A DNA stretch of 64,000 nucleotides from Marsupella aquatica (taxonomy: Eukaryota > Marchantiophyta), in the NCBI GenBank assembly GCA_973895155.1, contig OZ316894.1:22196001-22260000 (forward strand). The letters run 5' to 3'. The position numbers and the translations under genes are program-made. The stretch's first letter is position 1; each line of letters begins with the position of its first letter. Below the pieces are notes generated by a model that worked only from the letters and a program-made list of their open reading frames with translations, searched no databases and was not told the DNA's origin. Shown here in pieces: positions 35,304-51,168 of the stretch.

Positions 35304-37950
35304 TGTTGCTGCTGTATAATTTAAGACTGAAATACTTTCAATCCCGCCCCCTTGTAAATAGAGTCGCCAGGTGCTCGAGTTCACGGCATAAATAGCGTCA
35401 AATCCCACCCCTTATACTGCCTGTAAGGCAAGCTCACGGTTGGTCGTCTTGCCTTGTACCGACCCCGAGAGCTTTTTATTCGATCAACCTGTGGGAAACT
35501 CTATGTGAAGTTTGCTCTACTGCCATAGAACCTGCATGCCTACGAAAACCCTTTTTCGAGCGCCTGCCTACATCGTCGCCAGCCAAGTCCATAATTAGTT
35601 TCCGCCCTTTTCTACCACAATAGCGGCCGTGACCGGAGACAGGGCCCCATTGAAAAATCCCTAGAACGATCACCTCCGCCCGAGCCAACTTTGAACTCCT
35701 GTTCTCCGCTACCTATAAACCCACTTTAGTCGTCTCCACCTGCACTCCTTCGCTAAAACCCGCACCTATTCTGAAATATGAGCATCCTCTGTTTTCTCAA
35801 AGCATTACGGAAAGACCGGAGGTTTTGTGTCGCCACGCGACCCTCTTCGCCAACAGACTGTTTCCAGCCACACTTGCTCCAACTCGATGCTCAACACGCT
35901 CGCACTCAATCAGAAGGTCCCTGTGAGGAAAGCTTCCGATAGTGCCTCCTCGGACTCTCCGCACCCTAATTACTCGTCACTGCAAATACAACGCTGGTAG
36001 TAGTTACCTTCAGCAGACTCACGTCGTCGATTAAAAGCAAAGATGAAACATTGACAAACCCCAAAACATTGAGAATTACTCATTGAAGCACGTGGCTGCG
36101 AAAACACTAGGGACTGGACCCTTAGTGATAACCATGCGGCATGAAACGTTCCCAGGCCAAAGCAAACTGCCGAAAGTCAGACTCCACAAAATGGAACGCA
36201 CTGGGACCGACCGATGATGAACACATTGAAAAGGCCACGCCTGACTGGAAGCATAAAACGGTCAACAGAGACGAAAAGTAAGCGACCACCGAGTCGTCCA
36301 GGGCTTTGAATATACACCCCGAGAAGATGCTACGCCCGCTAGACGTCGGCAAATGCAGCGACACAATCATGAACTTTACACATCGAGACGTGGCAGGCGG
36401 AGAAAGGAGGTTTTCTGGTTGCATTATTTGTAGCAACACTGTAGTGAGGCAATCCTACCGTTGCCGAAAAAGAGCCAAGAAAGGTTACGCACAAGTCGCA
36501 TTCGCAGGGCATGGGCACGCAGAAACACCGGGCAAGCGGACTCCTCCACTGTTGGCGAAGACTTCCTCAAACTCGGAGACGCTCATACGTTCGGTCGCTC
36601 AGTCTCAAACCGACACGAAGCATTTCCCCCGCAATTGAGCACGCTCGAGAAGAGCAATGACAATAATTACGCTTTCAAAAACGAAAACCGCAGGAGACAG
36701 ATATCGCCACCCCAATTTTAGCTCACAATTGCGCCCCAGTCGCTTCTCCACTCCCAGGCAGCGGAGGACAAGGCTCTAGCTCGCGCAACTCGTTCAAAGC
36801 GTCGAGTAAAATCGAAACGCCTGTTTCCACAGTGCCAAGTCTGGCTCCCAAAAGAACCTCAGAGACAACATCCAAAGGTCCGTTTCAACAGTGCAAAGTA
36901 TCGCTCCCGAAAGAACCTCAGCCAAAAGCTCGAACCGTCCTCTTGCAACAATGGCAGGTCTCTCTCCCGAAAGAACAACTCACTGTCTTACACGGACGAC
37001 CGCAAACAGCGAGGCACGAGAGAGAGACACGCTCCGCCCGAGGCACGACGACGAGCACGGAAGAAGAATGTACTGCCCTCCCCGAGTCCAATCCAGTCCC
37101 GCACTCGACAGTGACTTCCAACGGAAGCTGCGCGTGCCAATAATATAATCAAAACACCAACAACTTACGTCACTGCCCAAGCGAACGCTTGATCACACCG
37201 AAAAGCTCCAAGCAAAGAAGAGCAGCCGGCGAATGCGGAGGATATCGCGCGTTCACCGGGCCAGGGAAAGCGAGAGCAGTCTCGTGAAGAAATGCACGCT
37301 TCGCCGAGACTAGACTGGACCAGATCAGATCATAGCAGACTGCTTCGAAAAAACAAAAACAATAAAAAACCTCGAAGAACTGCTCGGAAAATCTCCCAAC
37401 AACAGACTGATAATAATACGCTACTAACTCCTCGTCCTCTCGCAACAAAGCAGCATCATCATCACCACCGTCATCATGAGTTTCCCACCAAAACTTCTAA
37501 ATTCGCGGCCCTCCCTAGTTTTCAATTTTCAATTTCCGATTTTCGAAGTTCGAACCTTCTCTCCAATTCACTCATTCATTCCTTCCTTTCCTTCCTTCCC
37601 TCCCTCCCTGCCTCCCTCCCTCGCACAGTCCACAAATCTACAGTACTGTGTTCGGCGTCCTCCCCGAGCTCCCTCGCTCGCTTCCTCGCGCTCCTGCAGT
37701 CCTTGCTGCTGCTGCACATTCCCCGAGTAATCGAGTACCTAATAAGGTCTAAGAAGAAGTCGACATAGCACCGGTGGAACAGAAGTACAGTAACAGAGGA
37801 GCTTTACACTGTACTGTACTGGACCACCTGCATATAGCAGATTGAGCAGAGCAAGAGTGGAGCTGAGAAGGTACAGCGGTATCGGTAGGGAATTTAAAAT
37901 ACAATGAATTCAGTAAGGGATTTTCAAATCCAATAAATTTTTGCGAGTGA
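35304..37950 (-). promoter_or_regulatory. CG-rich upstream region of RAD21
   Basis: From about 35.4 to 37.75 kb the DNA has far more CG dinucleotides than the surrounding intergenic DNA, as expected of an unmethylated promoter. On the minus strand a GA-rich tract (37560-37625) could be a 5' UTR. The plus-strand frame at 37292-37768 is most likely not a gene. Three imperfect 59-60-bp units with CTCCCGAAAGAACCTCAG lie at 36831-37010. The transcription start cannot be placed from sequence alone. Confidence 0.5.
36831..37010. repeat. 59-60-bp tandem repeat, three units
   Basis: Units start at 36831, 36890 and 36950. Each contains AGTGC(A)AAGT-CT-GCTCCC(A/G)AAAGAAC. Confidence 0.75.
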
Positions 37951-38004
37951 CCTTGTTCAAAAGTGTTGTGACCGGGGACAACAGGAATTACTGGTCGGGC
38001 ACAG

Positions 38005-38320
38005 AATGTGAGACCCTCATAATTTTCTTTCAATAACCAATGCACACAGTGTATTATCACATTTTGATGTGTGAATACGCGGGCACCAAATGTGAGGTAA
38101 CTGCACATGAAAATATGACATATACTATGTACGACACCCTTGCATACTGTGATAATCCTAGGTTTTTTCTTTCAATCAATGAATGCAGCCACATTATGAT
38201 TTGTGATTACCAGCAGGGCAAAATGTGAGGCCCTTGTAATTTTCCTTCAATCCATGAGTGCACCCTGTGTATTAGCACTATTTGATGTGTGATTACCCGC
38301 ACACCAAATGTGAAGCCTGA
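38005..38320 (+). repeat. Tandem repeats of a dispersed family
   Basis: Three imperfect units carry CAAT(C/A)AATGA(A/G)TGCA, (T)TTGATGTGTGATTACC and GCACACCAAATGTGA(A)G. A single related copy is at 11255-11375. Confidence 0.7.
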
Positions 38321-38847
38321 TGTGGTGATGGTTGTTGCATTTGGAGTAGCAGCTTACTGGGAGGGAAGGAAAAGGGATATGTGCTTGAGATTGAGGTGAG
38401 GATATGTAACCTTGCCTCATGGGTAGGTCAATGCTGCCTTGCCCTGGTTTTCATCATTCCATAACTTGATCCCATAACCTGAGTTATGAAACTGTCTCAA
38501 TGGACTCAGGCATGGGGCTGAATTCTAAGATGCCCTACTTGATGTATTACATATTTGTCTGGTCCCTGGTCCTCCACACACTCATTACTAGCTAGCGATG
38601 CTACTCAATTGGCTTTTGAGTTTCTTGGTATCATTATTTTTAAACTCACTGGCTAGTGTATCCCAAGGTAAGGTGGTTGGACTATATTCTCAAATATATA
38701 AGGAAATACACCAAGGTAAGGTAGTCAGACCTTAGTTCCAAGTATATATTCAAGTAAGTACAGGGCCAACATGGTAGCAAATACAGAGGAAACATTCTTT
38801 CAATCTTCTTGTGACCAGAAAGTTGTCTCTGACTTGGTACCTACTTA

Positions 38848-39195
38848 GGGCGGCTTTACAAGACCTGGGGCCCTAATGCTCCCTTTTATTCCCTTTGACA
38901 TTAGATCTAGACACTATAATGAGTGGAAGGGGCTCGAGATGACTTAACAAGAACTGGAGCCATCCAGGTATGGTGTCTACCAATCCTACATGGCCCAAGA
39001 AGATGCTAATGTGGAGTGCTAAGTTTGTCTAGACGTGGTCCAAACATTTCCAAATTTTGGCTCCTTGATTCATGAAATTTGTATCTATTGTACTTCATTT
39101 TGAAAGAGTTTTAGTGTGAGTAGGTTTCAGAACAAGAAGTGGCCCTTCGGTATGCTTTGAGAAAAAAAGTCTTAAGTGTCCCAGGGCCTGTAAAA
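38848..39195 (+). repeat. Repeat family A copy
   Basis: The copy starts GGCGGCTTTACAAGACCTGGGG and continues through GTCCAAACATTTCCAAATTTTGGCTCC to CAGAACAAGAAGTGGCCC. It is colinear with 11950-12320. Confidence 0.7.
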
Positions 39196-39344
39196 TTAAA
39201 TTGAACAATCAATCAAGTAGTCCAGTGCATATCTATGTGGGCAAGGAATATGTACTGTACAAAAAGTAGCCCAAGAAAAAGATGTCCATCCTTGCTTCCC
39301 TAGATGGTTTTTTAAATGGCCATGCTTGCTTTGAGATCAATATA

Positions 39345-39490
39345 TATATATATCACATTGCCCAATAACAAAAGGCCCCCGACTGGAAGACAATATCCCA
39401 CAGGCAAGAGACCCAATGAAGGAGGGGGGGGACAAAGGAAAACCCCAGAAAGACTGAGGGCCAAAAAGCTCAAGAGACACCGGCCAGAGT
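39345..39490 (-). repeat. Repeat family B copy
   Basis: On the plus strand it runs from ATATATATATCACATTGCC through ACTGGAAGACAATATCCCAC to GACCCAATGAAGG. It lies about 400 bp downstream of a family A copy on the same (minus) strand, which may mean that A and B belong to one element. Confidence 0.65.
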
Positions 39491-39894
39491 CCACCACAAC
39501 AACAACCAGGGACCAAAGACATAAAAAATTTAAAACCTGCCTGTGACAAACCAATGAACCTGGTAGAGCTCCAGGGTGAATTGCATAGAAGGGGCACACA
39601 TAAGCTCTGAAATAAACCCTACAAACAATAATGAACGCTTGATTTGTAGAGCCCTTAATTTGTAGAGCAAGAAACACTTGTTGTCTAAGATAGAACATGA
39701 TGACAGAAGCTGGGGATAAGGCCTCCACTCAGCACAATGCAAGTCTGAAGAGATTAAAGACCCGGTAGAGCCCCAAAGACTTCCAGGGTATTGCTAAGGA
39801 TATGCCTCCAGAAATCAACACATCTATCTACAGTGTTGTCTATTGAACTAATGCTCCACATTTTATTTTCCACCAGACTACTCACTGTCGAAGT

Positions 39895-40095
39895 AATTGC
39901 CAATGTATAGTACTGGTTGGACTTTGTTTCAAGAAAGCAAACCTGAGGGCCAATTTTTGTTGTAATGATACCAATAATCTTTTCAAATGAAGTGAATGTA
40001 AACCCCTTCCATAACGGAGCCAAAGTTTGGAAATGTTTGGACCATCTTGTGAGGTGATCTAAAATTCTAGACAAAATATGAGAAATCACAATCAA
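39895..40095 (-). repeat. Repeat family A copy with open frame
   Basis: On the minus strand GGTCCAAACATTTCCAAACTTTGGCTCC matches the other two copies. A 113-codon frame (40095-39754) reads HLTRWSKHFQTLAPLWK. I do not recognise the protein. Confidence 0.65.
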
Positions 40096-40612
40096 CTAAG
40101 GTCAATATCATTAGTTTTTCCTGTTTGTGCAAAAAGTTGCAAATTTGCTATAAGGCAAATTGACTTGCAAATGATACAAAAAGGGTTTTAAAAAGTTGTA
40201 GCACATATTAGTCAAAATCAGTTAGAGTAACTCAACAATTGAACAGACTGCGTAGTAATAGGGCCTCTGGTACTAATAACCAGAATGAAACCACATCTCT
40301 TCTACTAAATACACAATATATGCCACATGAACCAAAAAAAATGGCTGAAAAGGCTGGCACTCTCAAGTCTAGGCCCAATAATTTTGTTTTCAACTTAGAT
40401 AATTAAACATAATTCCAAAACATGCAAATTTTGATGATTGCTTGTTGATTGCTCCAGAATTGGGTTTGAAGTTGGGCGGATCAGATCTAGTCCAGAACGC
40501 TTTTGCTCTAGCTGCAGTGTGACATCAATGTCAACATAGGCTCCCAGACTAGAAAGAGGCAGAATTCCTGGCAAGAACTACAGCTGCCGTATTCCCGTTT
40601 TGAAAAAATTAA

Positions 40613-41230
40613 TGTAACTCAGTTCCACTTGGAAAATTATTGTAGAATTTTGAAAACGAAAGATTACAGATTGGACTCTTGTTGGGAAAATGGGGCTTTT
40701 CGGCTCTTTGGTGGGTATTTCTTAATTAAGTCCCCTTTATTGGGTCTTCTGCTGTTGGGATCTTACCTTGAGTGTAATTTAATCTTACTCGGAAAATTAG
40801 TGTAAACTTTTGAAGAAAAATAAATGAAATCTTGGACTATTGGGCTTTTGGTTGGATTTTTCCTTTCTTTTTGCCCTTCATTGGGTCTTCTGGCTTTGGG
40901 ACTCTATCTCAAGTGTAATCTAATTCCACTTGGAAAATTAGCATCAAGTTTTGAAGAAAAATAATTGAAATCTTGGACTCTTGTTGGGGACTGTTAGGCT
41001 TTTGGCTCTTGGGTTTTCTTGGGGGTTTTCTTTATTTTCTCCTCTTTATTGGGTCTTCTGCCATTTGAGATCCTCTCTCCCAGTTTTGTTGTGTGCATTT
41101 TGTTCTTTGGCAGTTTGTTAGATCTCCCTTGGCCCACGTTTTCTGCTTTGGGATCCTATCTCCTGGGTATGTTCTGGGCATTTTGTTCTTTGGAAGTTTG
41201 TTACATCTCAATTGGCCCAAATTGCACATA
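40613..41230 (+). repeat. Family B tandem array
   Basis: Units of about 141-159 bp start near 40613, 40772 and 40913 with TGTAATCTAATTCCACTTGGAAAATTA. Each contains a GGGCTTTTGG, CTTTATTGGGTCTTCTG block. A further sub-duplication of about 80 bp (TTTGTTCTTTGG-AGTTTGTTA) lies at 41059-41220. Confidence 0.75.
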
Positions 41231-42140
41231 TGAAGTGCGTGCCCTTTAATCAATGTTTCTTATACTTACTGTTGATTGAGCCGATCTTTACTTTTCACAT
41301 TTAGAGCTTCAAACAATGTGGACACATGTCTTTAGTTTACTGGTCCCAAACAGTCTATGTTTCGAAATCAGAGACACTTTTCTCTAATTTATTGGTCCCT
41401 CAACTGTTGAGTCGACAGTTTAACTAAATAAGGGTTGCATTCTCTCGTTAATGGGGCCCAGGGCCTGTGAGGTCTTAATTATCTTTACAAAAGTTCAATA
41501 TCCCAACTGGTGACCGTAACCTACGACAGCTTAGAATGAGCATGTCCACTTGTAGGGTATGTGGACCCAAAAAATATGCAGTATACTGACCAAGGCATTG
41601 CACTGGAAAGACTCATCGTGTGTGGGTCTCACTTTATCTAAACCTTCCTAATTCAAAATGTCATATTTGGTATATGGAAAGTCATTTTTGCTATGTGGAA
41701 GATCTGGAGTGAGCATTTCTTCCTTCAGCTTTTTATTGATCTGTCCCCTAAACTATCCATTATTAATCCAATATTATTGATGTGTGCCACAAACAAAATT
41801 AATTATTAACTTGCCCCTCATACTTAGGATTACCCTGTATACGGGTTTCCATTGTCACATGGCAGGTTGATACTGGCTAGCCTTAACCCTCCCGGACCCC
41901 CCACGGTCCCCCTTCCCCTTCCCCATTGCTGAGGCCGAAAGTTTTGGATTTTTGTGAGGGAGTGCGGAGCAAAGAACGGGGTGTTTTCACTCCTCCCGGA
42001 CATGTGAGGACATGTTAGTAATAGTGGATAATTTGGGGGACAGGTTAATAAAAATTAGTTTCTTCTTTTGGAGGCCAGAATATCTACAAGAGAAACTTTT
42101 GTTTCTGGTTTTGGGTTTGGTGCGGGCAGGCATGGCAGTG
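41231..42140. other. Intergenic DNA, no gene recognised
   Basis: I see no gene or clear repeat here. Confidence 0.45.
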
Positions 42141-42325
42141 GGTGCTCAGGATATTGCAAAGGTTAAACTTTGGCCAATACCTAGATTCAGGCAACACCAA
42201 AGTTGCTTAGTATTTGCACCTAGCCAGAAGGTGGGTGCCCCGGATATTGCAAGGTAAAGCCCTGGTCAATACCTGGATTCTGAATACCCCAAAGTAGCCT
42301 AGGATTTGCACCCAACTATATCTGG
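42141..42325. repeat. 93-bp tandem pair
   Basis: Two imperfect units start at 42141 and 42234 and share GGATATTGCAA, GGTCAATACCT-GATTC and AGTATTTGCACC or close variants. Confidence 0.75.
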
Positions 42326-42623
42326 GGAGAATGAGCTAGGGGAAGAGAGGGGGAGAAAACCTCAAGAAGCTTTAAAGTGAAAAGACTAAGAAAGATCTAA
42401 GAACTTTTTGGGGGTTAAGTTGGGGCAAATAAGATTCAGGACAAGAGGTTGACTATTTCTTGTTCATACTGGGAAGGGGGGTGGCAGGATCCTTGGACGA
42501 GTGGGCCATATTGGAGAATTCTTTTTGTTTGAGAGCTCATTAGAGCATCTCCACTGGTGCTCCTTGTCACCCAGTAAACCACCAAAGAACTAGATGAGAA
42601 GGAATTTGAGGTCCCGTACCTCT

Positions 42624-42677
42624 AAATATTTAGAGAGCAGCTTCCAAATCAAATATTTAGAGAGCAGCTTCCAAATC
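42624..42677. repeat. 27-bp direct repeat
   Basis: AAATATTTAGAGAGCAGCTTCCAAATC occurs twice in tandem. Confidence 0.9.
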
Positions 42678-42679
42678 AA

Positions 42680-43983
42680 ACTGTCAGCTGCCAGTTTAGC
42701 AAGAAAGGCGGTCACCAAACCAACCCACAACCCAAACCTCCATCCTTGTCAATGGCAGAAAAAGCCACATTTGTTTGTAAAGTACATTTGGACATGTGAA
42801 CCCACAATTGTCAGAATGGAGATCAGTTTGGGCTTTGTTGGTGGGGTTGTGGACTGTTTATATCATCATTGCCATCTAAATGCCCGCACCTCAATTTCTA
42901 TTGTTTGGAGAGCATGGAGATGCTCTGTGGACAGATAGAAGTTTGACCAGGTGGACCTCTAACTCTAGGGCCTGAATGCCCATTCTTTGAATGACAATAG
43001 AGTGATAACAAAAATCAACATGCATGGTCATTTTGACATACCATATCCTATTTTGCTCTTCATGGACATACACATGGTGGGGCCCCAGAGTTGCCCTAGA
43101 CCCAAACTCCAGCTTCTGTTCAATTATTAGTACTAAGATTGTTTGGAGAGCATCAGTCACCAAACCAAGGAGATGCTCCGTGTGGACAGATAAAAGTTTG
43201 ACCCGCTGGAGATGCTCTTTGGATAGATAGAAGTTTTAACGTCCTAAACATGGCAAGAGCCCAGGTTTTGGGTGGGGTGTACCTATATATGTTCCAAGCT
43301 CCTTCAATTTCAGCCGACCACATCATCCCAAGAGTGACAAATTTCACACGAGGGAAAGATGCTGTGGAGTACAGTAGGTGAAAGGGCCTGAGAGATGTCA
43401 GTAGATGAGAGAAAAAAAATCCACGCTGTGAGCTCTTAGCGGCGTTGGGCAGGATGCCTGGCTTGTGCTATCTATGAATGCGTCCTACATTTGTTCAAGA
43501 TATATATTGGCAAAGGAACCTGTCAGAACAGTCGGCATACAAATCCTTGAACCTTGCCTTGAACTTTGTCTGTGCTCTTCACAGCTGTCCAGCCTGCTTT
43601 CGGATCCGCGGAACTTCTGAGGAACCATTATCCGATTTCCAATCCAGTGAGTTTTCCTCAGAATTCTCTGTTCACAAAATCTGTGTGAAGATCGTTTCTG
43701 TGTTTCCCTTTCTCTATCAGACTATTGTGGACACATCAGAATCATGAGATATTCTTTGAAATGTCCTCATCTTTTGTGGAGTGATTTCGAGCTCCCATTT
43801 CCACAAGATTTGTACCCACTTCCTCCATAGGCACCAAATTGCCAAAAGAGAGAACGCAGTGGAATGGATTGCTGATCCATCGGATGAACGTACACACAAT
43901 GATGACATAATATACTTCACCACTGGCAAAACCTGGTCGTTACCTTTCTGTATATTATTAATTTGGGTAGATTCAGAAACACA
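42680..43983. other. Intergenic DNA, 3' side of ELP3
   Basis: GGAGATGCTC blocks recur near 42915, 43170 and 43208, and an inverted partner AGAGCATCTCCA lies at 42542. They look like fragments of a MITE-type repeat, without a clean boundary or target duplication. The part next to 43983 should include the ELP3 3' UTR. Confidence 0.45.
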
Positions 43984-47547
<3,564 letters not shown>

Positions 47548-47554
47548 ATCTGAC

Positions 47555-48240
47555 CTCCTCTTCTTCCCTGCTCTTCCTCCGTAGTTCGATCTAGCTGAAA
47601 TCAATTTGCCACAATTTTTTTCAATTCCCACCTAAACCCATCCGTCTTCCACAAAGGAACTTCTGGAATCCACTCGAGAGCAGTCCAGACCTCACTTTCT
47701 CTTCCTTCCTTCTCTTCCTTTGTAGTTCAATCCAGCTGAAATCAGTTTGCCTCAATTCCCTCTTAAATCCGTCCGCCTCCACTCAAGCTCAGTCCAGACA
47801 TCACTTCTTTCCTGCACTATCTCCGTCGTTCAGTCCTGGTGAAACCAATTTCCCTTGGTTTTCTTCAATTCCACCCTTATCCAATCCTTCAGCAACCAAA
47901 AATCCTATCGCATCCACTCCAGTCTAGTCAACATCTCAATTCTTCTCCGTTCCTGCTCTTTCTCCGTAGTTCATTCCTGCTGAATCCAAATTCCCTGGAT
48001 TTTCTTCAATTCAACCCTAACCCAAAACTCCTGCCACAAACAAACCTACCGCGTCCATTCGTCTCCAGTCCAAATCTCACTTCCTCTTCGTTCCTGAACT
48101 TTCTCCATAGTTCACTCCTGCTATCACCAATTCCCCTCGATTTTCTTCAATTTAACCCTAATCCAATCCTTCTGCCACATAGAAACCGATCGAATCCACC
48201 ACAGTCCACTCCACTCCACTCCACTCCAGCTGACTCGGAT
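47555..48240. repeat. 141-bp tandem array at the 5' end of ELP3
   Basis: A block G(T/A)AGTTCA(A/T)TCC-(A/T)GCTGAAATCA-TT-CC recurs at 47581, 47722, 47825, 47966 and 48107. The spacing is 141, 103, 141 and 141 bp, so one unit has lost 38 bp. The first unit ends only about 10-30 bp upstream of the ELP3 start codon, so the array makes up the proximal 5' UTR or promoter. A CCACT microsatellite run ends the array near 48230. Confidence 0.85.
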
Positions 48241-48479
48241 CCCACGCATTCAATCAAAAATCGGTCCCCATAGATTGGATTCGAATACCGCACTCCATGC
48301 CGTGCACGAAATTGTAGCCTTCGAACGAGATGCCAATTGTGTACCTCGGCCGACAGGATAATCAGCGTTCCTCACGTAGAAGCTCGACCATAATTGTGTA
48401 AATTGTCTGCACCTCGAGAAGCTTACGCACAATGTCGATCCCCTGCTGATGACGGCCGTGCTCCGACTACGGTAGACCC

Positions 48480-48910
48480 TCCTGTACCAACTAAATCGGA
48501 CCCCTAAATTAATGTGCTGATCGACCCCTTAAAATTAAAAAGTACTACTTGATGCCCCCAAGAGGTTTTGCGTACCTTGATTTAAGACCCATCAACGGTC
48601 TAGATCACTCTTGGGGTCATTGATGGACCCCTAAACTAAAAAGTGTTGATGGACTGGTATTGAAACGTGTTACTTGATGACTTCCATGAGGTTTTGGGTA
48701 CCTTGATTTAAGACCCATCAATGGTCTGGATCACTCTTGGGGTCATTGATGGACCCCTAAATTAAAAAGTGGTGATGGACTCCTATTGAAAAGTGTTACT
48801 TGGTGCCCTGACTTCCATGAGGTTTTGGGTTCCTTGATTTAAGGTCCATCAAGGGTCTGGATCACCTATGAGGTAATCAAGTGAGGAACACTTTTCATTC
48901 AACTATATCT
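48480..48910. repeat. Tandem repeat, 126-131-bp period, three units
   Basis: GAGGTTTTG-GTACCTTGATTTAAG-CCATCAA-GGTCT-GATCAC recurs at 48562, 48688 and 48819. Confidence 0.85.
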
Positions 48911-49189
48911 CTTGGATTGAGTCAGTAATAAGCTCTTTTAAATACCTCTATTTAAAAGTCTTTTTTTACAACAAAAAAAGACCTTGCCTAAATATAATAA
49001 GTCCAAAACCAAAAGATTCCCTACTAATCCAAAGAAAGTAAATAGAGGCCAAGACCAAAAAAGACCTTGGAAAGAAAATGTTCCTTAGTAATTCAGAGAA
49101 TTTAAATAGAGGCGAGGACCACAAAACCTTGCAAAAGCAAAAGTTTCCTTACTACTAGGTTAGTCAATGACTTGGTTCCATCCCTATCT

Positions 49190-49930
49190 TCTGGTTACAG
49201 TCCACTTTCACTTTGTCCCAGAGTCATGGTCTAGAGGTTCCACTCTAGATTTTGAGAGTAGCTTTCAATGGGGAATATATAGATATAGATAGATAGCACT
49301 CCAATAAAATAGCTCTAAACAACTACTATTGAAAGTAGAATCTAAAGCTTGGATAGACTAAGAAATTGTTATGGACTGCCTAAAGTGATTAGTGAGTTTA
49401 CACCAAAAAGAAAATGGGACTGGTCATGTATTGGATGGAATTCAAAAGTGAGATTTAATTCACAAAGTAGTTAACAACTTTGATGGCCATGAAGACTAAG
49501 TAGTCAAGACATCAAGTTGCATTTTGGAAAATGTCCTTTGCTCATTCTAATGTTGTTCAAACAACTCAACAATTTTACCTGGAGAATACAGTAAACTGGA
49601 CAACTATTGCAAAAGCAATACTAGAGCTCAGGGGCAATCTTTTTGTTTGATGAGTTAGTTGACATTCCGCCAAGACTCTCTAAAGAAATGGTTGGCCACT
49701 TTGTGACCTTCCTTCAAAACCCTCACTCCCTTCTGGTAGGGTCCATGTGTATAGTCTCCCTTGTGGGTTACCATCTAACTACTATAGTGCAATCAAAAGC
49801 TACTCCTGGGGCTTACTGTCTAGAGTGACAACTCTAGATAGTGACTCTAATTGAGGGCATATCTGAAACTAAGGAAAGTGAGGGTACAGACAAAAATCAG
49901 GGATGGGGAAGGATGGGGGCAAAGATGAAC
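49190..49930. repeat. Inverted pair of TCTAGAG-family ends
   Basis: Copies of the family face each other at 49221-49249 (minus) and 49818-49850 (plus). The similarity extends outside the core on both sides (CACTTT, AGAGTCAT, GTAGCTTT and a CCATCC block). This could be a small inverted-repeat element of about 700 bp. No clean target duplication was found. Confidence 0.45.
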
Positions 49931-50570
49931 AAGAAACATAATGTAATATGTTTTTCTGCAAGTTTTTGTTTTCAGTAACTCATCGTCCCAAGGGGGTTGT
50001 GACCTGTACTTCATCAGGGCAGTAAACCCAAGGGGTTTCTAAGCCATGGCCCTTGAAGAGAGGATGAGAGACCAAGGGACCAGTGAATATTGGAAAACTA
50101 CAATCTGTTTGGGACGAGTCACATTCATCCACCAGGAACATAGAGAATTAAATCAGGGAATCCCGGGCCTTGGCTAGTGAGAGAATTATAACCCATACTT
50201 TCTGTATTGAATGGAGGGGTGTAGCCATTTCTGGAGGTATTTGCTGTTTCCATAATCTTTTGCCCTAGAAAGTCATGATCACTAACCTTTTTCCGGACCA
50301 TAAAATTACTTTAAGGTAAAGGAGGTATGGCCAAGGGTTCTAGCCCAAATTGACTTCCCAAATGCTCAAAAAAGCTTCCGGGCTGTTGCCAATCAATGTT
50401 TACTTACTTTCTGGTCACATTGTTACAGACCTATAACCCCAGTGCAGACCGCAGTTATCCTAAACATAATTTTCAATGAAATTCTTAACAGTAAATCTTA
50501 TTTGAAGCCTACTATATGGTGAATGTACATTTCAGATTTTGTCTTATTCAGATTTTTGTGTCATGTATTT
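49931..50570. other. Intergenic DNA, no gene recognised
   Basis: I see no supported feature here. Confidence 0.45.
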
Positions 50571-50758
50571 TCATTTCAATCTGGCTTATCAAGGGGCAGC
50601 CTTTGTATTCTATACATTTTTATTTAATTTTTAGACCCCTTTAGTTTTAGGTATTCTAGAGTGTTCATTTCAATCTGGCTTATCAAGGGGCAGCCTTTGT
50701 ATTCTATACATTTTTAATTAATTTTTAGACCCCTTTAGTTTTAGGTATTCTAGAGTGT
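50571..50758. repeat. 94-bp tandem duplication, nearly perfect
   Basis: Two copies (50571-50664 and 50665-50758) start TCATTTCAATCTGGCTTATC and differ at about one base, so the duplication is recent. Confidence 0.93.
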
Positions 50759-51060
50759 TTTGAACTTATTTTGGTAGCCCCCTTTCACAGTATGAAACCA
50801 AAGGCTCCACCACCACGAGTGAGAGAAATGATGTCGAAGAACATGAATGCATAGCCTCTTAAGTTCTCCTCATGTTTTTCTTTCCTAGGTTTATGGTTTT
50901 TATTGAAAGGAGTGTCATTCATAAGGCACCCTGCGTTAAGTGCACACATGTAGCATCGTTTGACTGTATCTTTTCTTGGTCACTGTGCTTTTCTTGGTAG
51001 ACACTTTACTTATATAAGAGCACTTCTATGCTCTCATATTTTATTTACTTTCAAATCACT

Positions 51061-51168
51061 ACAAGACAAAAAATAAAGCATGTTCCAAGATGAGCATGCT
51101 ATATCAGGGCTCGTACAAGACAAAAAATAAAGCATGTTCCAGGATGAGCATGCTATATTAGGGCTCGT
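51061..51168. repeat. 54-bp tandem duplication
   Basis: ACAAGACAAAAAATAAAGCATG begins copies at 51061 and 51115. They differ at about two positions and are followed directly by a TCTAGAG-family copy. Confidence 0.92.

Noticed and set aside
37292-37768. 158-codon plus-strand frame upstream of RAD21
   Set aside because: Its composition comes from a pyrimidine-rich tract and a CATCAT repeat. There is no recognisable domain, and the position fits the RAD21 promoter or 5' UTR on the other strand.
42542-43218. hAT-type MITE bounded by AGAGCATCTCCA and TGGAGATGCTCT
   Set aside because: The 12-bp ends are inverted, but the flanks show no 8-bp duplication and several internal copies of the same block exist, so boundaries are not supported.
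47548-47631. ELP3 start 28 codons further upstream
   Set aside because: The codon at 47629-47631 is GTG, not ATG, on the minus strand, and the extra residues are encoded by the tandem repeat. The ATG at 47545-47547 gives the usual family length.
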